From JADFQT01 sp965216025 (lineage in GTDB: Bacteria; Chloroflexota; Dehalococcoidia; Lucifugimonadales; UBA3495), in NCBI GenBank assembly GCA_965216025.1, contig CBDCEX010000018.1, positions 868,001 to 932,000 of the forward strand: a stretch of DNA of 64,000 bases, given 5' to 3'. The translations under genes were made by a program, and so were the position numbers. Position 1 is the first letter of the stretch; every line of letters starts with the position of its first letter. The notes beneath the pieces were generated by a model. That model was not told where the DNA came from. It searched no databases and saw only the letters and a list, made by a program, of their open reading frames with translations. Below, piece by piece: positions 16,970-25,455 of this stretch.

Positions 16970-17929
16970 ATGGATACGGCAGACGGGTTCATTAACTTCT
17001 ATAAACCCCCGGGTATGACCTCCATGGATGCCGTCCGCCGCATCAAGCGGCTTTCGGGCCTGCGCCGCAAAGTCGGGCACGCCGGAACCATGGATCCCCT
17101 GGCCAGGGGCCTGCTACCGATTTGCGTAGGGCAGGCCACCAGGTTGATGGATTATCTAATCGCGGGTTCCAAGCAATACCGAATGGATATCAGGCTGGGG
17201 GCCGTCACCAACACCTATGATGCCGAAGGTGAGGTGGTAGAAAGTGGAGAAGCTTCCGGCATCACCCGCGACCAGCTGGAACCGGCGATTGAGTCCTTCG
17301 TAGGGGTCATTCAGCAGATTCCACCGATGTACAGCGCGATCAAGGTTCAGGGACAGCGGCTTTACAAGCTGGCTCGGGCTGGGAAAGAGATCGAGAGAGA
17401 AGCCAGGACGGTGGAGATTCACCGGATCCAGATCCTGGAATTCGCTCCACCCTCGTTGACCCTTCTGGTTGATTGTGGCCGCGGGGTTTATATGCGCTCC
17501 CTGGCTCACGACTTGGGACAGGTTTTGGGATGCGGGGGTTACGTGACCGACCTGGAAAGACTACGCTGCGGTGGGTTTGAGGCCGAGGATTCGGTTACGC
17601 TGGAGCAACTGGAGTTGGTAGCTGACTCCGTCCCCAACGGGTGGGTGGAGCACTTGCAGCCGGTGGACGCGGTGTTGCGGAAACTTCGCACCCTGGCGGT
17701 AGGTCCCTCGGCCAAGCAGCACCTGCTAAATGGACAGTCTGTCAGCTCCGCGCAGCACCCGGTTGACGCGGAGTACCTGGAGCTCTTTCGGGCCTATGAT
17801 GAAGAGAGATGCTTCCTGGCTCTGGTCCGTTATGATCGGGCGGCCAATTCTTGGAAACCGATAAAGGTGTTCCACCTGGATTCTCCGTCCCCATATGCCC
17901 CGGCTTCACCCAACATTGAAGTTGCTTGA
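16970..17929 (+). CDS. truB: tRNA pseudouridine(55) synthase
   Basis: A 319-residue enzyme making pseudouridine 55 in the T loop of tRNAs. The catalytic aspartate lies in HAGTMDPLARGLLPICVG, and the other core motifs are KQYRMDIRLG, IQQIPPMYSAIKVQGQRLYKLAR and DCGRGVYMRSLAHDLG. A C-terminal PUA-like region follows. The ATG at 16970 is preferred because GGAAG lies at a good distance; an in-frame GTG at 16943 is possible. It ends the translation operon; ribF and rpsO do not follow. Confidence 0.93.
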   Translation: MDTADGFINFYKPPGMTSMDAVRRIKRLSGLRRKVGHAGTMDPLARGLLPICVGQATRLMDYLIAGSKQYRMDIRLGAVTNTYDAEGEVVESGEASGITRDQLEPAIESFVGVIQQIPPMYSAIKVQGQRLYKLARAGKEIEREARTVEIHRIQILEFAPPSLTLLVDCGRGVYMRSLAHDLGQVLGCGGYVTDLERLRCGGFEAEDSVTLEQLELVADSVPNGWVEHLQPVDAVLRKLRTLAVGPSAKQHLLNGQSVSSAQHPVDAEYLELFRAYDEERCFLALVRYDRAANSWKPIKVFHLDSPSPYAPASPNIEVA

Positions 17930-18017
17930 CTCCCGCTACAACCATTGGGTTAATGGTGGATTCGGTGTGTCTTTGGTTTTGACCCTCCGGCAGGGCTCAA
18001 ATCGGCCCGGTGCAGCC

Positions 18018-18045
18018 TTGACAACGCTAGCTGGCCATGTATATT
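18018..18045 (+). promoter_or_regulatory. Strong promoter before a 190-base leader
   Basis: A consensus TTGACA (18018-18023), 16-bp spacer and TATATT (18040-18045) lie about 200 bp before the DUF5679 gene. The leader contains small hairpins such as GCTAGAACCCTAGC and could be a long 5' UTR or a small RNA. Nothing else was recognised in the 315-bp spacer 17930-18244. Confidence 0.5.
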
Positions 18046-18244
18046 GAAAGCGGCTACCGTAGCTGGCGCCCCTGGGGATGGAGCTAGAACCCTAGCCAAT
18101 ACGGGCACCGCGAGGTTATATAACGTAGCCAGGTTTCAGTGGGCGGTGGGGGCTATTTAGACCGGCCGAAAAGAATGGGTGCTTAGGTTGGAGTTCGGGA
18201 ACCACCGATCACAAAAATTACACCAAACGAGAGGGGTGAAGAAG

Positions 18245-18385
18245 ATGGAAGCCTATTGCTTCAAATGCCGCAGCAAACGTGAGATAAAGAGCCCGCAGCA
18301 GGTAACCCTGAAGAACGGACGTCCCGCGACGCAGGGCGTATGCCCGCAGTGCAATACCAAGGTCTTTCGCATAGGTAAGACGTAA
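18245..18385 (+). CDS. DUF5679 zinc-ribbon protein
   Basis: A 46-residue protein with two CxxC pairs, CFKC at residues 5-8 and CPQC near residues 33-36, forming a likely zinc ribbon. The sequence MEAYCFKCRSKREIK and TQGVCPQCNTKVFRIG match the DUF5679 family, often found in Chloroflexota. The ATG at 18245 follows GAGAGGGGTGAAG and fixes the start. The function is unknown; RNA or protein binding is a guess. Confidence 0.85.
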   Translation: MEAYCFKCRSKREIKSPQQVTLKNGRPATQGVCPQCNTKVFRIGKT

Positions 18386-18609
18386 GGCCCCGGGATTTCC
18401 CAGCCCCGGCATTCCCCACCACTGTAGCGAAAAAGAAAAACCGAGATCGGCTACGGTTGAACCTTGGAAAGCTGATCGAAATCCAACCTAACTAGCAACG
18501 ATTAATTCAGGCTCAATCGGGCGTAAGTTATCCCAGCGAGGGGAGGCTTGCGCCCGAACTGGTTTGATTCCTAACTCAGGACCCAAAGAATCCCCAATCT
18601 GAAATATTA

Positions 18610-18981
18610 ATGGAATGCCCGACTATGTCCCAGTCCGCCTCTTCTCCTGACCGTCGCGCCAACGCCGCCCAAAACTGCGTGCGTTGCGGAGCCGGCATAA
18701 GGGCCAGGAAAGGCTTTGGCTTCAAGAGCCAATCCGACGTGACCTCCGGAGATGTGCTTCCGACCCTAAAATGCTTTGCCTGCGCCCTGCGGCACGGACC
18801 CATGTTAAAGCGTTCGATCATCGCGGCGCTGGTGGTCGGGACAATCCTCACTCTGCTAAATCAAGGGGATGTTTTACTGTCGGGCAGTTGGAATAATGCT
18901 CTCTACTGGAAGATTCCCCTGACCTACTGTGTACCCTTTATGGTGGCAACCTACGGGGCCCTCTCCAACAGCCGCAACTGA
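18610..18981 (+). CDS. NrtS-like membrane protein with N-terminal zinc ribbon
   Basis: A 123-residue protein. The C-terminal 60 residues (LKRSIIAALVVGTILTLLNQ, then WKIPLTYCVPFMVATYGALS) match the small two-helix NrtS family, which has been reported to support nitrate/nitrite uptake. The N-terminal part carries CVRC and CFAC pairs (about residues 23-26 and 56-59), a zinc-ribbon-like addition to the compact family. No nitrate gene is nearby, so the transport role is uncertain. The spacer 18386-18609 holds nothing recognisable. Confidence 0.65.
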   Translation: MECPTMSQSASSPDRRANAAQNCVRCGAGIRARKGFGFKSQSDVTSGDVLPTLKCFACALRHGPMLKRSIIAALVVGTILTLLNQGDVLLSGSWNNALYWKIPLTYCVPFMVATYGALSNSRN

Positions 18982-19057
18982 GCTTGGGCCCTCTCGGAGC
19001 TTGGGACCACCCGGAACTTGGGTGCATAACGAAGAGGTCTCGATGCCCGGCCTTTTT

Positions 19058-19275
19058 AGGGTGTGTTTAAAAAGTTCCCTGACATCCAGGCTCACGGTGT
19101 CATCCAGGTTTGGGGTTCGGCTTCCTCTTCCCTTGTGGGAGAGGAATGAGGTGAGGGGTATCACCCTCATCCCAACCTTCTCCCGTCAAGGGAGAAGGGG
19201 CTATTATCAGGCCATAGCAGGAGACGTATTTCTCTATTCTAGCGCGGACAATGCGCCAGGCTTTTTAAACACCCT
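19058..19275. repeat. MITE-like element with inverted ends
   Basis: AGGGTGTGTTTAAAAAG (19058-19074) is matched in inverse by CTTTTTAAACACCCT (19261-19275), the same sequence apart from a 2-bp indel. The about 218-bp interior contains CCCTTGTGGGAGAG and CTCCCGTCAAGGGAG-type palindromes but no gene. No clean target duplication was found, so its mobility is uncertain. It fills the spacer between the NrtS-like gene and lexA. Confidence 0.4.
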
Positions 19276-19299
19276 CTAAGGGAGCCGGGCGGCTCCGTA

Positions 19300-19950
19300 T
19301 TAGAACTTGCGGATAACGCTCACGACCTTACCCCGGACTTCCAGATTGTCGGCGGCGCAATAGATGGGCTCCATCTGACTATTGGCGGGTTGGAGCCTGA
19401 CGCGCTCCCCCTCCGCGTAGAATTTCTTTAGTGTGGCTTCCTCTTCGCTTTTGAGCCAAGCGACGACGGTATCGCCGTTTTCAGCCTGTATCGCGGGTTG
19501 AATAATGACCACGTCGCCGTCATCGATTAATGCGTCGATCATGGAAGTGCCTTCCACGGTGAGACCGAAAAGCTTACCGTACCGACGCTGAAGCTCGGGG
19601 GCAATCTCGATGGTGTCGAATTCCCGGCTGGCGGCTGAGTCCTCGGCGGAAAAGACCGGCAAGGGCAATCCGGCGGCGATCCGCCCCACAATCGGTATCC
19701 GGGGTGTGGTGGAAACCGGCTGGCCGGCCTCGTCCAGTAGTTCTATTCCCCTTGCCACGTCCGGCCGGCGGTTTAAATAGCCGTCCCGGTCCAACAAGCG
19801 GAGGTTGTAGTCCACCACGGAGGTCGAGCTGATATCGCAGGCCTTTTGGATGTCCCGTACGGTGGGCGGCAGGCCGTTTTCTTGCAGAAAGGCGTGGATG
19901 TAGTCCAGAATTTGCTGGCGCCTGGCCGAAAGTTTCTTGTTTAACGTCAC
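19300..19950 (-). CDS. lexA: LexA repressor
   Basis: A 216-residue SOS repressor and self-cleaving serine protease. The winged helix includes LSARRQQILDYIHAFLQENG and PTVRDIQKACDISSTSVV. The cleavage site is the Ala-Gly in GRIAAGLPLPV; the catalytic Ser is S136 in VEGTSMID and the Lys is about K175 in ATLKKF. RecA filaments trigger cleavage; recA itself lies at 38.3 kb. A palindromic GAAC-N4-GTTC operator is placed just before the start codon, indicating autoregulation. Confidence 0.95.
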   Translation of the reverse strand: MTLNKKLSARRQQILDYIHAFLQENGLPPTVRDIQKACDISSTSVVDYNLRLLDRDGYLNRRPDVARGIELLDEAGQPVSTTPRIPIVGRIAAGLPLPVFSAEDSAASREFDTIEIAPELQRRYGKLFGLTVEGTSMIDALIDDGDVVIIQPAIQAENGDTVVAWLKSEEEATLKKFYAEGERVRLQPANSQMEPIYCAADNLEVRGKVVSVIRKF

Positions 19951-19963
19951 TGCGCGACCTCCG

Positions 19964-19975
19964 GAACCTTTGTTC
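19964..19975. promoter_or_regulatory. SOS box (LexA operator) of lexA
   Basis: GAACCTTTGTTC matches the Gram-positive/actinobacterial SOS core GAAC-N4-GTTC and lies 13 bp upstream of the lexA start. It should allow LexA to repress its own gene. The rest of the 328-bp spacer up to rpsT holds nothing recognisable. No comparable box was seen before recA. Confidence 0.75.
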
Positions 19976-20278
19976 TTCCCTCAGGCTAACAAAGGCCTCA
20001 GGGGGTGTCAACACGGCGAGGTCACCGAGTTTGAGAAGAGGAATCGCACAGAAAGCTGGGACCAATTAACAGCTTGTAGTGGAATAGCCCAACCCAGCAG
20101 GCGTGCATAGAATGGAAGTGGGAAAAGCTGGGTGCTCCCCCTTAACAACTATCTGAAGACGAGCCTGGTCAGCCCGAAGGGCCGGGGTGACGTGTTGGGA
20201 TTATTAGAAGGGGAAGTGAGAGGGAGCGGGGTAACTCCCCGCCTGGCCCTATCATGGGGAGGGGTATCTTACTGTCAT

Positions 20279-20536
20279 TCAGGCCTGGTTCATTTTGTGA
20301 AGGCGGGTGGCCAGACGGGACTTGGTGCGCGAAGCGTTGTTCTTGTGAAGGATTCCTTTCTTGACCGCCCGATCCAGATGGCCGATAGCCTTCCGCACCG
20401 CCTCTTGAGCTTCAGCCTCGTCGCCTCCGTAAATCGCGCGTCGCGCGCCGTAGAGGACGGTACGGGTGGCGCTGCGGATACTGTGGTTGCGGCCGTAGCG
20501 CTTGACAGACCGTCGGGCGACTTTTTCAGCGGGCAA
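20279..20536 (-). CDS. rpsT: 30S ribosomal protein S20
   Basis: An 85-residue, strongly basic protein of the small subunit. The family pattern ARRSVKRYGRNHSIRSATRT and AIGHLDRAVKKGILHKNNASRTKSRLA is clear, including the conserved HKNNASRTKSRL. The ribosome binding site is GGAGG before the ATG. Its promoter lies at 20581-20608, and an IS66 element ends only 8 bp upstream of that promoter. Confidence 0.95.
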   Translation of the reverse strand: MPAEKVARRSVKRYGRNHSIRSATRTVLYGARRAIYGGDEAEAQEAVRKAIGHLDRAVKKGILHKNNASRTKSRLATRLHKMNQA

Positions 20537-20580
20537 GAAAATTCCTCCGATTTTTACAGATATGCGACCTAGAGGTTATC

Positions 20581-20608
20581 ATTATAAACCAAACTACCCA
20601 TCGGTCAA
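20581..20608 (-). promoter_or_regulatory. Promoter of rpsT
   Basis: On the minus strand TTGACC (20603-20608), a 16-bp spacer and TATAAT (20581-20586) form a good sigma-70 promoter, about 45 bp before the rpsT start. The 8-bp IS66 target duplication begins at 20617, so the insertion spared the -35 box. Confidence 0.65.
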
Positions 20609-20624
20609 TCGTTGAGCAACCGCC

Positions 20625-22055
20625 GTAACTGTTCAGACTTGATGAGGTGAATTGGCTCAAAGCCGTTGGAAAAACGCTGGCATGGCCGGGGGAGTTGTGG
20701 CATACCAGGGAGGTGGACACTGAACTAGACCTGAACGCGGCGAGTCGCGAAACTCTGCTGGAGATAATTGCCGGCCAGCGGGCAGTCATTGCCGATTTGC
20801 AAAGGCGGATTGGGGTTCTGGAATCCCGTCCCAACCGGCGCGGGTCGTCGGGGATGCCGGGTAATCAGCCGCACTCCAGCCGGCAAGCGCCGGAGAAAAA
20901 GGAGCCCAGAAAGCCGCGCCGCCATGGCTTCGCCCGCCAGCGCATGACTCCTACCCGGCGGGTGGAGCATGCCGTGGCGGTCTGTCCCGACTGCGGGACT
21001 CACCTGAACGGCGGATGGGTACAGCGAACTCGGGAAGTCATTGAGCTACCGGTGGCTCCGGTAGAAGTGACCGAGCACGCCCTGGTAGCCCGCATCTGTC
21101 CGGTATGCCAGCGGCGCCGGCTGCCCAAAGAGGCCCTGCAGGGGGTGGTTCTGGGCCAGCAGCGCCTGGGGGTCAATCTGGTAAGCCTGATGGTGACCCT
21201 GCGGGAGGAGGGACGGTTGCCCATAAGAATCATCCAATGGTACCTGGAGACCGTCCATCAGTTGCACCTGAGTGTTGGTGCCATCGTCCAGGCCGTCCAT
21301 GGAGTAGCCCGTCAGGCTGAGACGGCGGTGCGAGAGGTGCTCGAGCAAGTCCGCGCCAGTCCCGTGGTGCAGGGCGACGAAACCGGCTGGCGCCAGGACG
21401 GGAGCAACGGCTATGTTTGGACCTTCAGCACTCCCAGCGAACGATACTTCCTGCGTCGGGGTCGGGATAAGGGGGTGGTGGATGAGGTGCTGGATTCCTC
21501 CTTCAGCGGAGTGTTGGTCAGTGATTTCTACGCCGCCTATAACCACTACCCGGGCCTGAAGCAACGGTGCTGGGCTCATCTGCTGCGGGATATCCATGAC
21601 CTGAAAGGGTTGTACCCAGAAGACGCTGGGCTGGCTCAGTGGGCCGAGGCGGTTCACCAGGTCTACACGGAGGCCAAGGCCTCGGTCCTTCCCCGAGCCC
21701 AGCCAGGCCATCGCACCCAGCTAATGCTGGAGGAGAAACTAATGGTCTTGGCGCGGCCTTTCCTTAAAGATCCCCTGGCGGTTCAGGCCAAGCTCTGCCG
21801 GCGCATGGAACGGTTCATCAAGGAACTGTTTGTCTTCGTGTCGGACCCAGCCGTGCCCTCAGACAACAACGCCGCCGAGCGGAGCCTGCGGCATCTGGTA
21901 ACCAGTCGCAAGATCAGCGGCGGCACCCGCTCAGGGCAGGGCACCGACAGCAAGATGACCTTGGCATCCCTCTTTGGCACCTGGCGGGCTAGAGGTCTCA
22001 ATCCCCTCCTGGAATGCCGCCGGTTGCTCGCTTCCCCTCAAATCTGAACACTTAC
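20625..22055 (+). mobile_element. IS66-family insertion sequence, copy 1
   Basis: A 1431-bp element with imperfect inverted ends (GTAACTGTTCAGACTTGA and, inverted, GTAAGTGTTCAGATTTGA). It is flanked by a perfect 8-bp target duplication CAACCGCC (20617-20624 and 22056-22063), the size typical of IS66. It carries a single transposase gene and no tnpA/tnpB partners. Confidence 0.93.
20647..22047 (+). CDS. IS66-family transposase, copy 1
   Basis: A 466-residue DDE transposase. A coiled-coil segment (ETLLEIIAGQRAVIADLQRRIGVLE, about 35-60) precedes a basic linker and a zinc-finger-like part with CPDCG and CPVC. The DDE core includes VVQGDETGWRQDGSNGYVW, VSDFYAAYN with the second Asp, and SDNNAAERSLRHLVTSRKISGGTRS with the Glu, typical of IS66. 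The GTG at 20647 follows GATGAG; a later start is possible. Relative to copy 2 only about two bases differ. Confidence 0.92.
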   Translation: MNWLKAVGKTLAWPGELWHTREVDTELDLNAASRETLLEIIAGQRAVIADLQRRIGVLESRPNRRGSSGMPGNQPHSSRQAPEKKEPRKPRRHGFARQRMTPTRRVEHAVAVCPDCGTHLNGGWVQRTREVIELPVAPVEVTEHALVARICPVCQRRRLPKEALQGVVLGQQRLGVNLVSLMVTLREEGRLPIRIIQWYLETVHQLHLSVGAIVQAVHGVARQAETAVREVLEQVRASPVVQGDETGWRQDGSNGYVWTFSTPSERYFLRRGRDKGVVDEVLDSSFSGVLVSDFYAAYNHYPGLKQRCWAHLLRDIHDLKGLYPEDAGLAQWAEAVHQVYTEAKASVLPRAQPGHRTQLMLEEKLMVLARPFLKDPLAVQAKLCRRMERFIKELFVFVSDPAVPSDNNAAERSLRHLVTSRKISGGTRSGQGTDSKMTLASLFGTWRARGLNPLLECRRLLASPQI

Positions 22056-22065
22056 CAACCGCCGG

Positions 22066-23496
22066 GTAACTGTTCAGACTTGATGAGGTGAATTGGCTCA
22101 AAGCCGTTGGAAAAACGCTGGCATGGCCGGGGGAGTTGTGGCATACCAGGGAGGTGGACACTGAACTAGACCTGAACGCGGCGAGTCGCGAAACTCTGCT
22201 GGAGATAATTGCCGGCCAGCGGGCAGTCATTGCCGATTTGCAAAGGCGGATTGGGGTTCTGGAATCCCGTCCCAACCGGCGCGGGTCGTCGGGGATGCCG
22301 GGTAATCAGCCGCACTCCAGCCGGCAAGCGCCGGAGAAAAAGGAGCCCAGAAAGCCGCGCCGCCATGGCTTCGCCCGCCAGCGCATGACTCCTACCCGGC
22401 GGGTGGAGCATGCCGTGGCGGTCTGTCCCGACTGCGGGACTCACCTGAACGGCGGATGGGTACAGCGAACTCGGGAAGTCATTGAGCTACCGGTGGCTCC
22501 GGTAGAAGTGACCGAGCACGCCCTGGTAGCCCGCATCTGTCCGGTATGCCAGCGGCGCCGGCTGCCCAAAGAGGCCCTGCAGGGGGTGGTTCTGGGCCAG
22601 CAGCGCCTGGGGGTCAATCTGGTAAGCCTGATGGTGACCCTGCGGGAGGAGGGACGGTTGCCCATAAGAATCATCCAATGGTACCTGGAGACCGTCCATC
22701 AGTTGCACCTGAGTGTTGGTGCCATCGTCCAGGCCGTCCATGGAGTAGCCCGTCAGGCTGAGACGGCGGTGCGAGAGGTGCTCGAGCAAGTCCGCGCCAG
22801 TCCCGTGGTGCAGGGCGACGAAACCGGCTGGCGCCAGGACGGGAGCAACGGCTATGTTTGGACCTTCAGCACTCCCAGCGAACGATACTTCCTGCGTCGG
22901 GGTCGGGATAAGGGGGTGGTGGATGAGGTGCTGGATTCCTCCTTCAGCGGAGTGTTGGTCAGTGATTTCTACGCCGCCTATAACCACTACCCGGGCCTGA
23001 AGCAACGGTGCTGGGCTCATCTGCTGCGGGATATCCATGACCTGAAAGGGTTGTACCCAGAAGACGCTGGGCTGGCTCAGTGGGCCGAGGCGGTTCACCA
23101 GGTCTACACGGAGGCCAAGGCCTCGGTCCTTCCCCGAGCCCAGCCAGGCCATCGCACCCAGCTAATGCTGGAGGAGAAACTAATGGTCTTGGCGCGGCCT
23201 TTCCTTAAAGATCCCCTGGCGGTTCAGGCCAAGCTCTGCCGGCGCATGGAACGGTTCATCAAGGAACTGTTTGTCTTCGTGTCGGACCCAGCCGTGCCCT
23301 CAGACAACAACGCCGCCGAGCGGAGCCTGCGGCATCTGGTAACCAGTCGCAAGATCAGCGGCGGCACCCGCTCAGGGCAGGGCACCGACAGCAAGATGAC
23401 CTTGCCATCCCTCTTTGGCACCTGGCGGGCCAGAGGTCTCAATCCCCTCCTGGAATGCCGCCGGTTGCTCGCTTCCCCTCAAATCTGAACACTTAC
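22066..23496 (+). mobile_element. IS66-family insertion sequence, copy 2
   Basis: A second 1431-bp copy lies in the same orientation 10 bp after copy 1. Its own 8-bp target duplication is ACCGCCGG (22058-22065 and 23497-23504), offset by 2 bp from that of copy 1. Both copies therefore inserted independently into the 10-bp sequence CAACCGCCGG. Confidence 0.93.
22088..23488 (+). CDS. IS66-family transposase, copy 2
   Basis: A 466-residue protein identical to copy 1 except Pro for Ala in KMTLPSLFG near residue 439; one more silent base change was noted. The near-identity implies recent transposition. The gene reads towards the 3' end of gyrB, which is on the opposite strand and ends 36 bp away. 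Confidence 0.92.
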   Translation: MNWLKAVGKTLAWPGELWHTREVDTELDLNAASRETLLEIIAGQRAVIADLQRRIGVLESRPNRRGSSGMPGNQPHSSRQAPEKKEPRKPRRHGFARQRMTPTRRVEHAVAVCPDCGTHLNGGWVQRTREVIELPVAPVEVTEHALVARICPVCQRRRLPKEALQGVVLGQQRLGVNLVSLMVTLREEGRLPIRIIQWYLETVHQLHLSVGAIVQAVHGVARQAETAVREVLEQVRASPVVQGDETGWRQDGSNGYVWTFSTPSERYFLRRGRDKGVVDEVLDSSFSGVLVSDFYAAYNHYPGLKQRCWAHLLRDIHDLKGLYPEDAGLAQWAEAVHQVYTEAKASVLPRAQPGHRTQLMLEEKLMVLARPFLKDPLAVQAKLCRRMERFIKELFVFVSDPAVPSDNNAAERSLRHLVTSRKISGGTRSGQGTDSKMTLPSLFGTWRARGLNPLLECRRLLASPQI

Positions 23497-23523
23497 ACCG
23501 CCGGTTGTTTTGGAAGGATCTCT

Positions 23524-25455
23524 TTATACGTCCAGGTTGGTAACGCTGCGGGCATGGGCCTGAATGAAGCTCTTCCTGGGGCCCACGGCCTCACTCATCA
23601 GGGTGGAGAACACGTCGTCCACCTCCACCACATCGTCGATATTAACTTGAAGCATTTGCCGGGTCTCGGGATTCATGGTGGTTTCCCAAAGCTGGTCCGG
23701 GTTCATCTCTCCCAGGCCCTTGTAGCGCTGGACCTGCACGTTTCGGCGTCCGTCGGTGGCCTCTAGTAGAATGTCCTTGGCCTCTTCGCTATAAGCGTAT
23801 TGGATGTTCCGTCCGGACTGCACCCGATAGAGAGGGGGCTGGGCGATGTAGAGGTAACCTTCGTCGATGAGCGCCTGCATGCGCCGGTAGAAGAAGGTGA
23901 GGACCAGGGTCCGGATGTGGGAGCCGTCTACGTCGGCGTCGGTCATGATAATTATCTTGTGGTAGCGAACCTTGGAAGCGGCGAATTCCTCCCCTTCACC
24001 CGCGCCCAAGGCCGCGATCATGGAGCGTATTTCCTCGTGACCCAGGATCTTGTCCGGTTGCTGGAGCACACGCTCCACGTTTAGGATTTTACCCTTCAAG
24101 GGGAGAATCGCCTGGAAATGGCGGTCCCGTCCCATTTTGGCCGAACCACCGGCGGACTCGCCCTCCACAATGTAAAGCTCGGATTTGGCTGGGTCCCGCT
24201 CGGCGCAGTCGGCCAGCTTGCCGGGCAGGGAGGAACCGTCCAAGGCGTTCTTACGAATAACCAGCTCCCGGGCCCGCTTGGCGGCTTCCCTGGCCCGCTG
24301 GGAGGTCAGGCACTTTTCCACCACGCGTTTGCTATCGACCGGGTGGCTCTCCAGGTATCGGCTGAGCCCCTCGGCGACAACGGCCTCGACCACGCTGCGG
24401 ACTTCAGCGTTGCCCAGTTTAGTCTTGGTCTGCCCTTCAAACTGGGGATTGGTCATCTTTACGCTGATCACCGCCGCCAGCCCTTCTCGCACATCTTCGC
24501 CGGTCAGGTTGGGCTGGTCGTCTTTGATGAAGCCCTGCTTGCGAGTGTAGTCGTTGATCACCCGGGTTAGGGCGGCGCGAAAACCCGTCAGATGGGTGCC
24601 GCCTTCCTGGGTGTTGATACAGTTGGCAAAGGAATACACTGTTTCGCTGAAGCTGTCGTTGTACTGAATCGCCACTTCCACGGCGGTATCATCCACCGTT
24701 TTCTCGTAGTAAAAGGGCAGCTTTTGCATCACCCGCCGGTTCTTGTTCACGTTGCGGACCAGGTTGGCGATACCTCCGTCGAAATAGTAGGTACGCTCAA
24801 CGTCTCCCTTCCGCTGGTCCTCGTGCCACAGGCTGGTAAAGTCAATCTGCAAACCCTTGTTTAGATAGGCAATTTCCTTGAAATGGCTGATCAGCGTCTC
24901 GAAGTCGTACTCGATGATCGGAAAGATCTCCGGGTCCGGATGAAAGCTAATTGTGGTGCCGTGTTCCCTGGTCCTGCTTTCTCGCTTGATATCGCCGGTA
25001 GGCTTTCCCTGAATGTATTCCTGAAAGTACTGCCAGCCGTCGCGCTGGACTTCCGCCTTCAGGTGGGCCGAAAGCGCGTTGACCACGGAGCCGCCTACCC
25101 CGTGCAGACCGCCGGTTACTTTGTAAGCGCCGCCGCCGAACTTACCGCCGGCATGGAGGGTGGTCATTACGGTTTCCAAGCCCGATTTGCCGGTGGAAGG
25201 ATGAATGTCCACCGGAATGCCGCGACCGTCGTCAACGACCGTGATCAAGCCGTCCAGGGCGATAACGATCTCCACCTTGGTGCAAAAGCCGGCCATGGCT
25301 TCGTCTACAGAATTGTCCAGCACTTCAAAGATCAAGTGGTGGAGGCCCCGCTGGTCGGTGCTACCGATGTACATGCCGGGGCGAACTCGGACCGCTTCCA
25401 GGCCCTCTAGTACCTGAATATCCTTCGAGGTATAGTCTGCTGCCGATTGCTGCAT
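23524..25455 (-). CDS. gyrB: DNA gyrase subunit B
   Basis: A 643-residue ATPase subunit of gyrase (or a topoisomerase IV ParE-like homologue). The GHKL ATPase part shows SVDEAMAGF, DDGRGIPVDIHPSTGKSGLE and GGLHGVGGSVVNALS. The TOPRIM domain shows EGESAGGSAKMGRDRHFQAI and the metal-binding DADVDGSHIRTL, and the C-terminus has QRYKGLGEMNPDQLWETTMNPE. The start at 25455 (MQQSAADYTSKD) follows AGGAC; an upstream in-frame extension has no family support. A TATAAT on the minus strand at 25558-25563 may be its promoter; an ISAs1 element lies just upstream of it. Confidence 0.94.
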   Translation of the reverse strand: MQQSAADYTSKDIQVLEGLEAVRVRPGMYIGSTDQRGLHHLIFEVLDNSVDEAMAGFCTKVEIVIALDGLITVVDDGRGIPVDIHPSTGKSGLETVMTTLHAGGKFGGGAYKVTGGLHGVGGSVVNALSAHLKAEVQRDGWQYFQEYIQGKPTGDIKRESRTREHGTTISFHPDPEIFPIIEYDFETLISHFKEIAYLNKGLQIDFTSLWHEDQRKGDVERTYYFDGGIANLVRNVNKNRRVMQKLPFYYEKTVDDTAVEVAIQYNDSFSETVYSFANCINTQEGGTHLTGFRAALTRVINDYTRKQGFIKDDQPNLTGEDVREGLAAVISVKMTNPQFEGQTKTKLGNAEVRSVVEAVVAEGLSRYLESHPVDSKRVVEKCLTSQRAREAAKRARELVIRKNALDGSSLPGKLADCAERDPAKSELYIVEGESAGGSAKMGRDRHFQAILPLKGKILNVERVLQQPDKILGHEEIRSMIAALGAGEGEEFAASKVRYHKIIIMTDADVDGSHIRTLVLTFFYRRMQALIDEGYLYIAQPPLYRVQSGRNIQYAYSEEAKDILLEATDGRRNVQVQRYKGLGEMNPDQLWETTMNPETRQMLQVNIDDVVEVDDVFSTLMSEAVGPRKSFIQAHARSVTNLDV

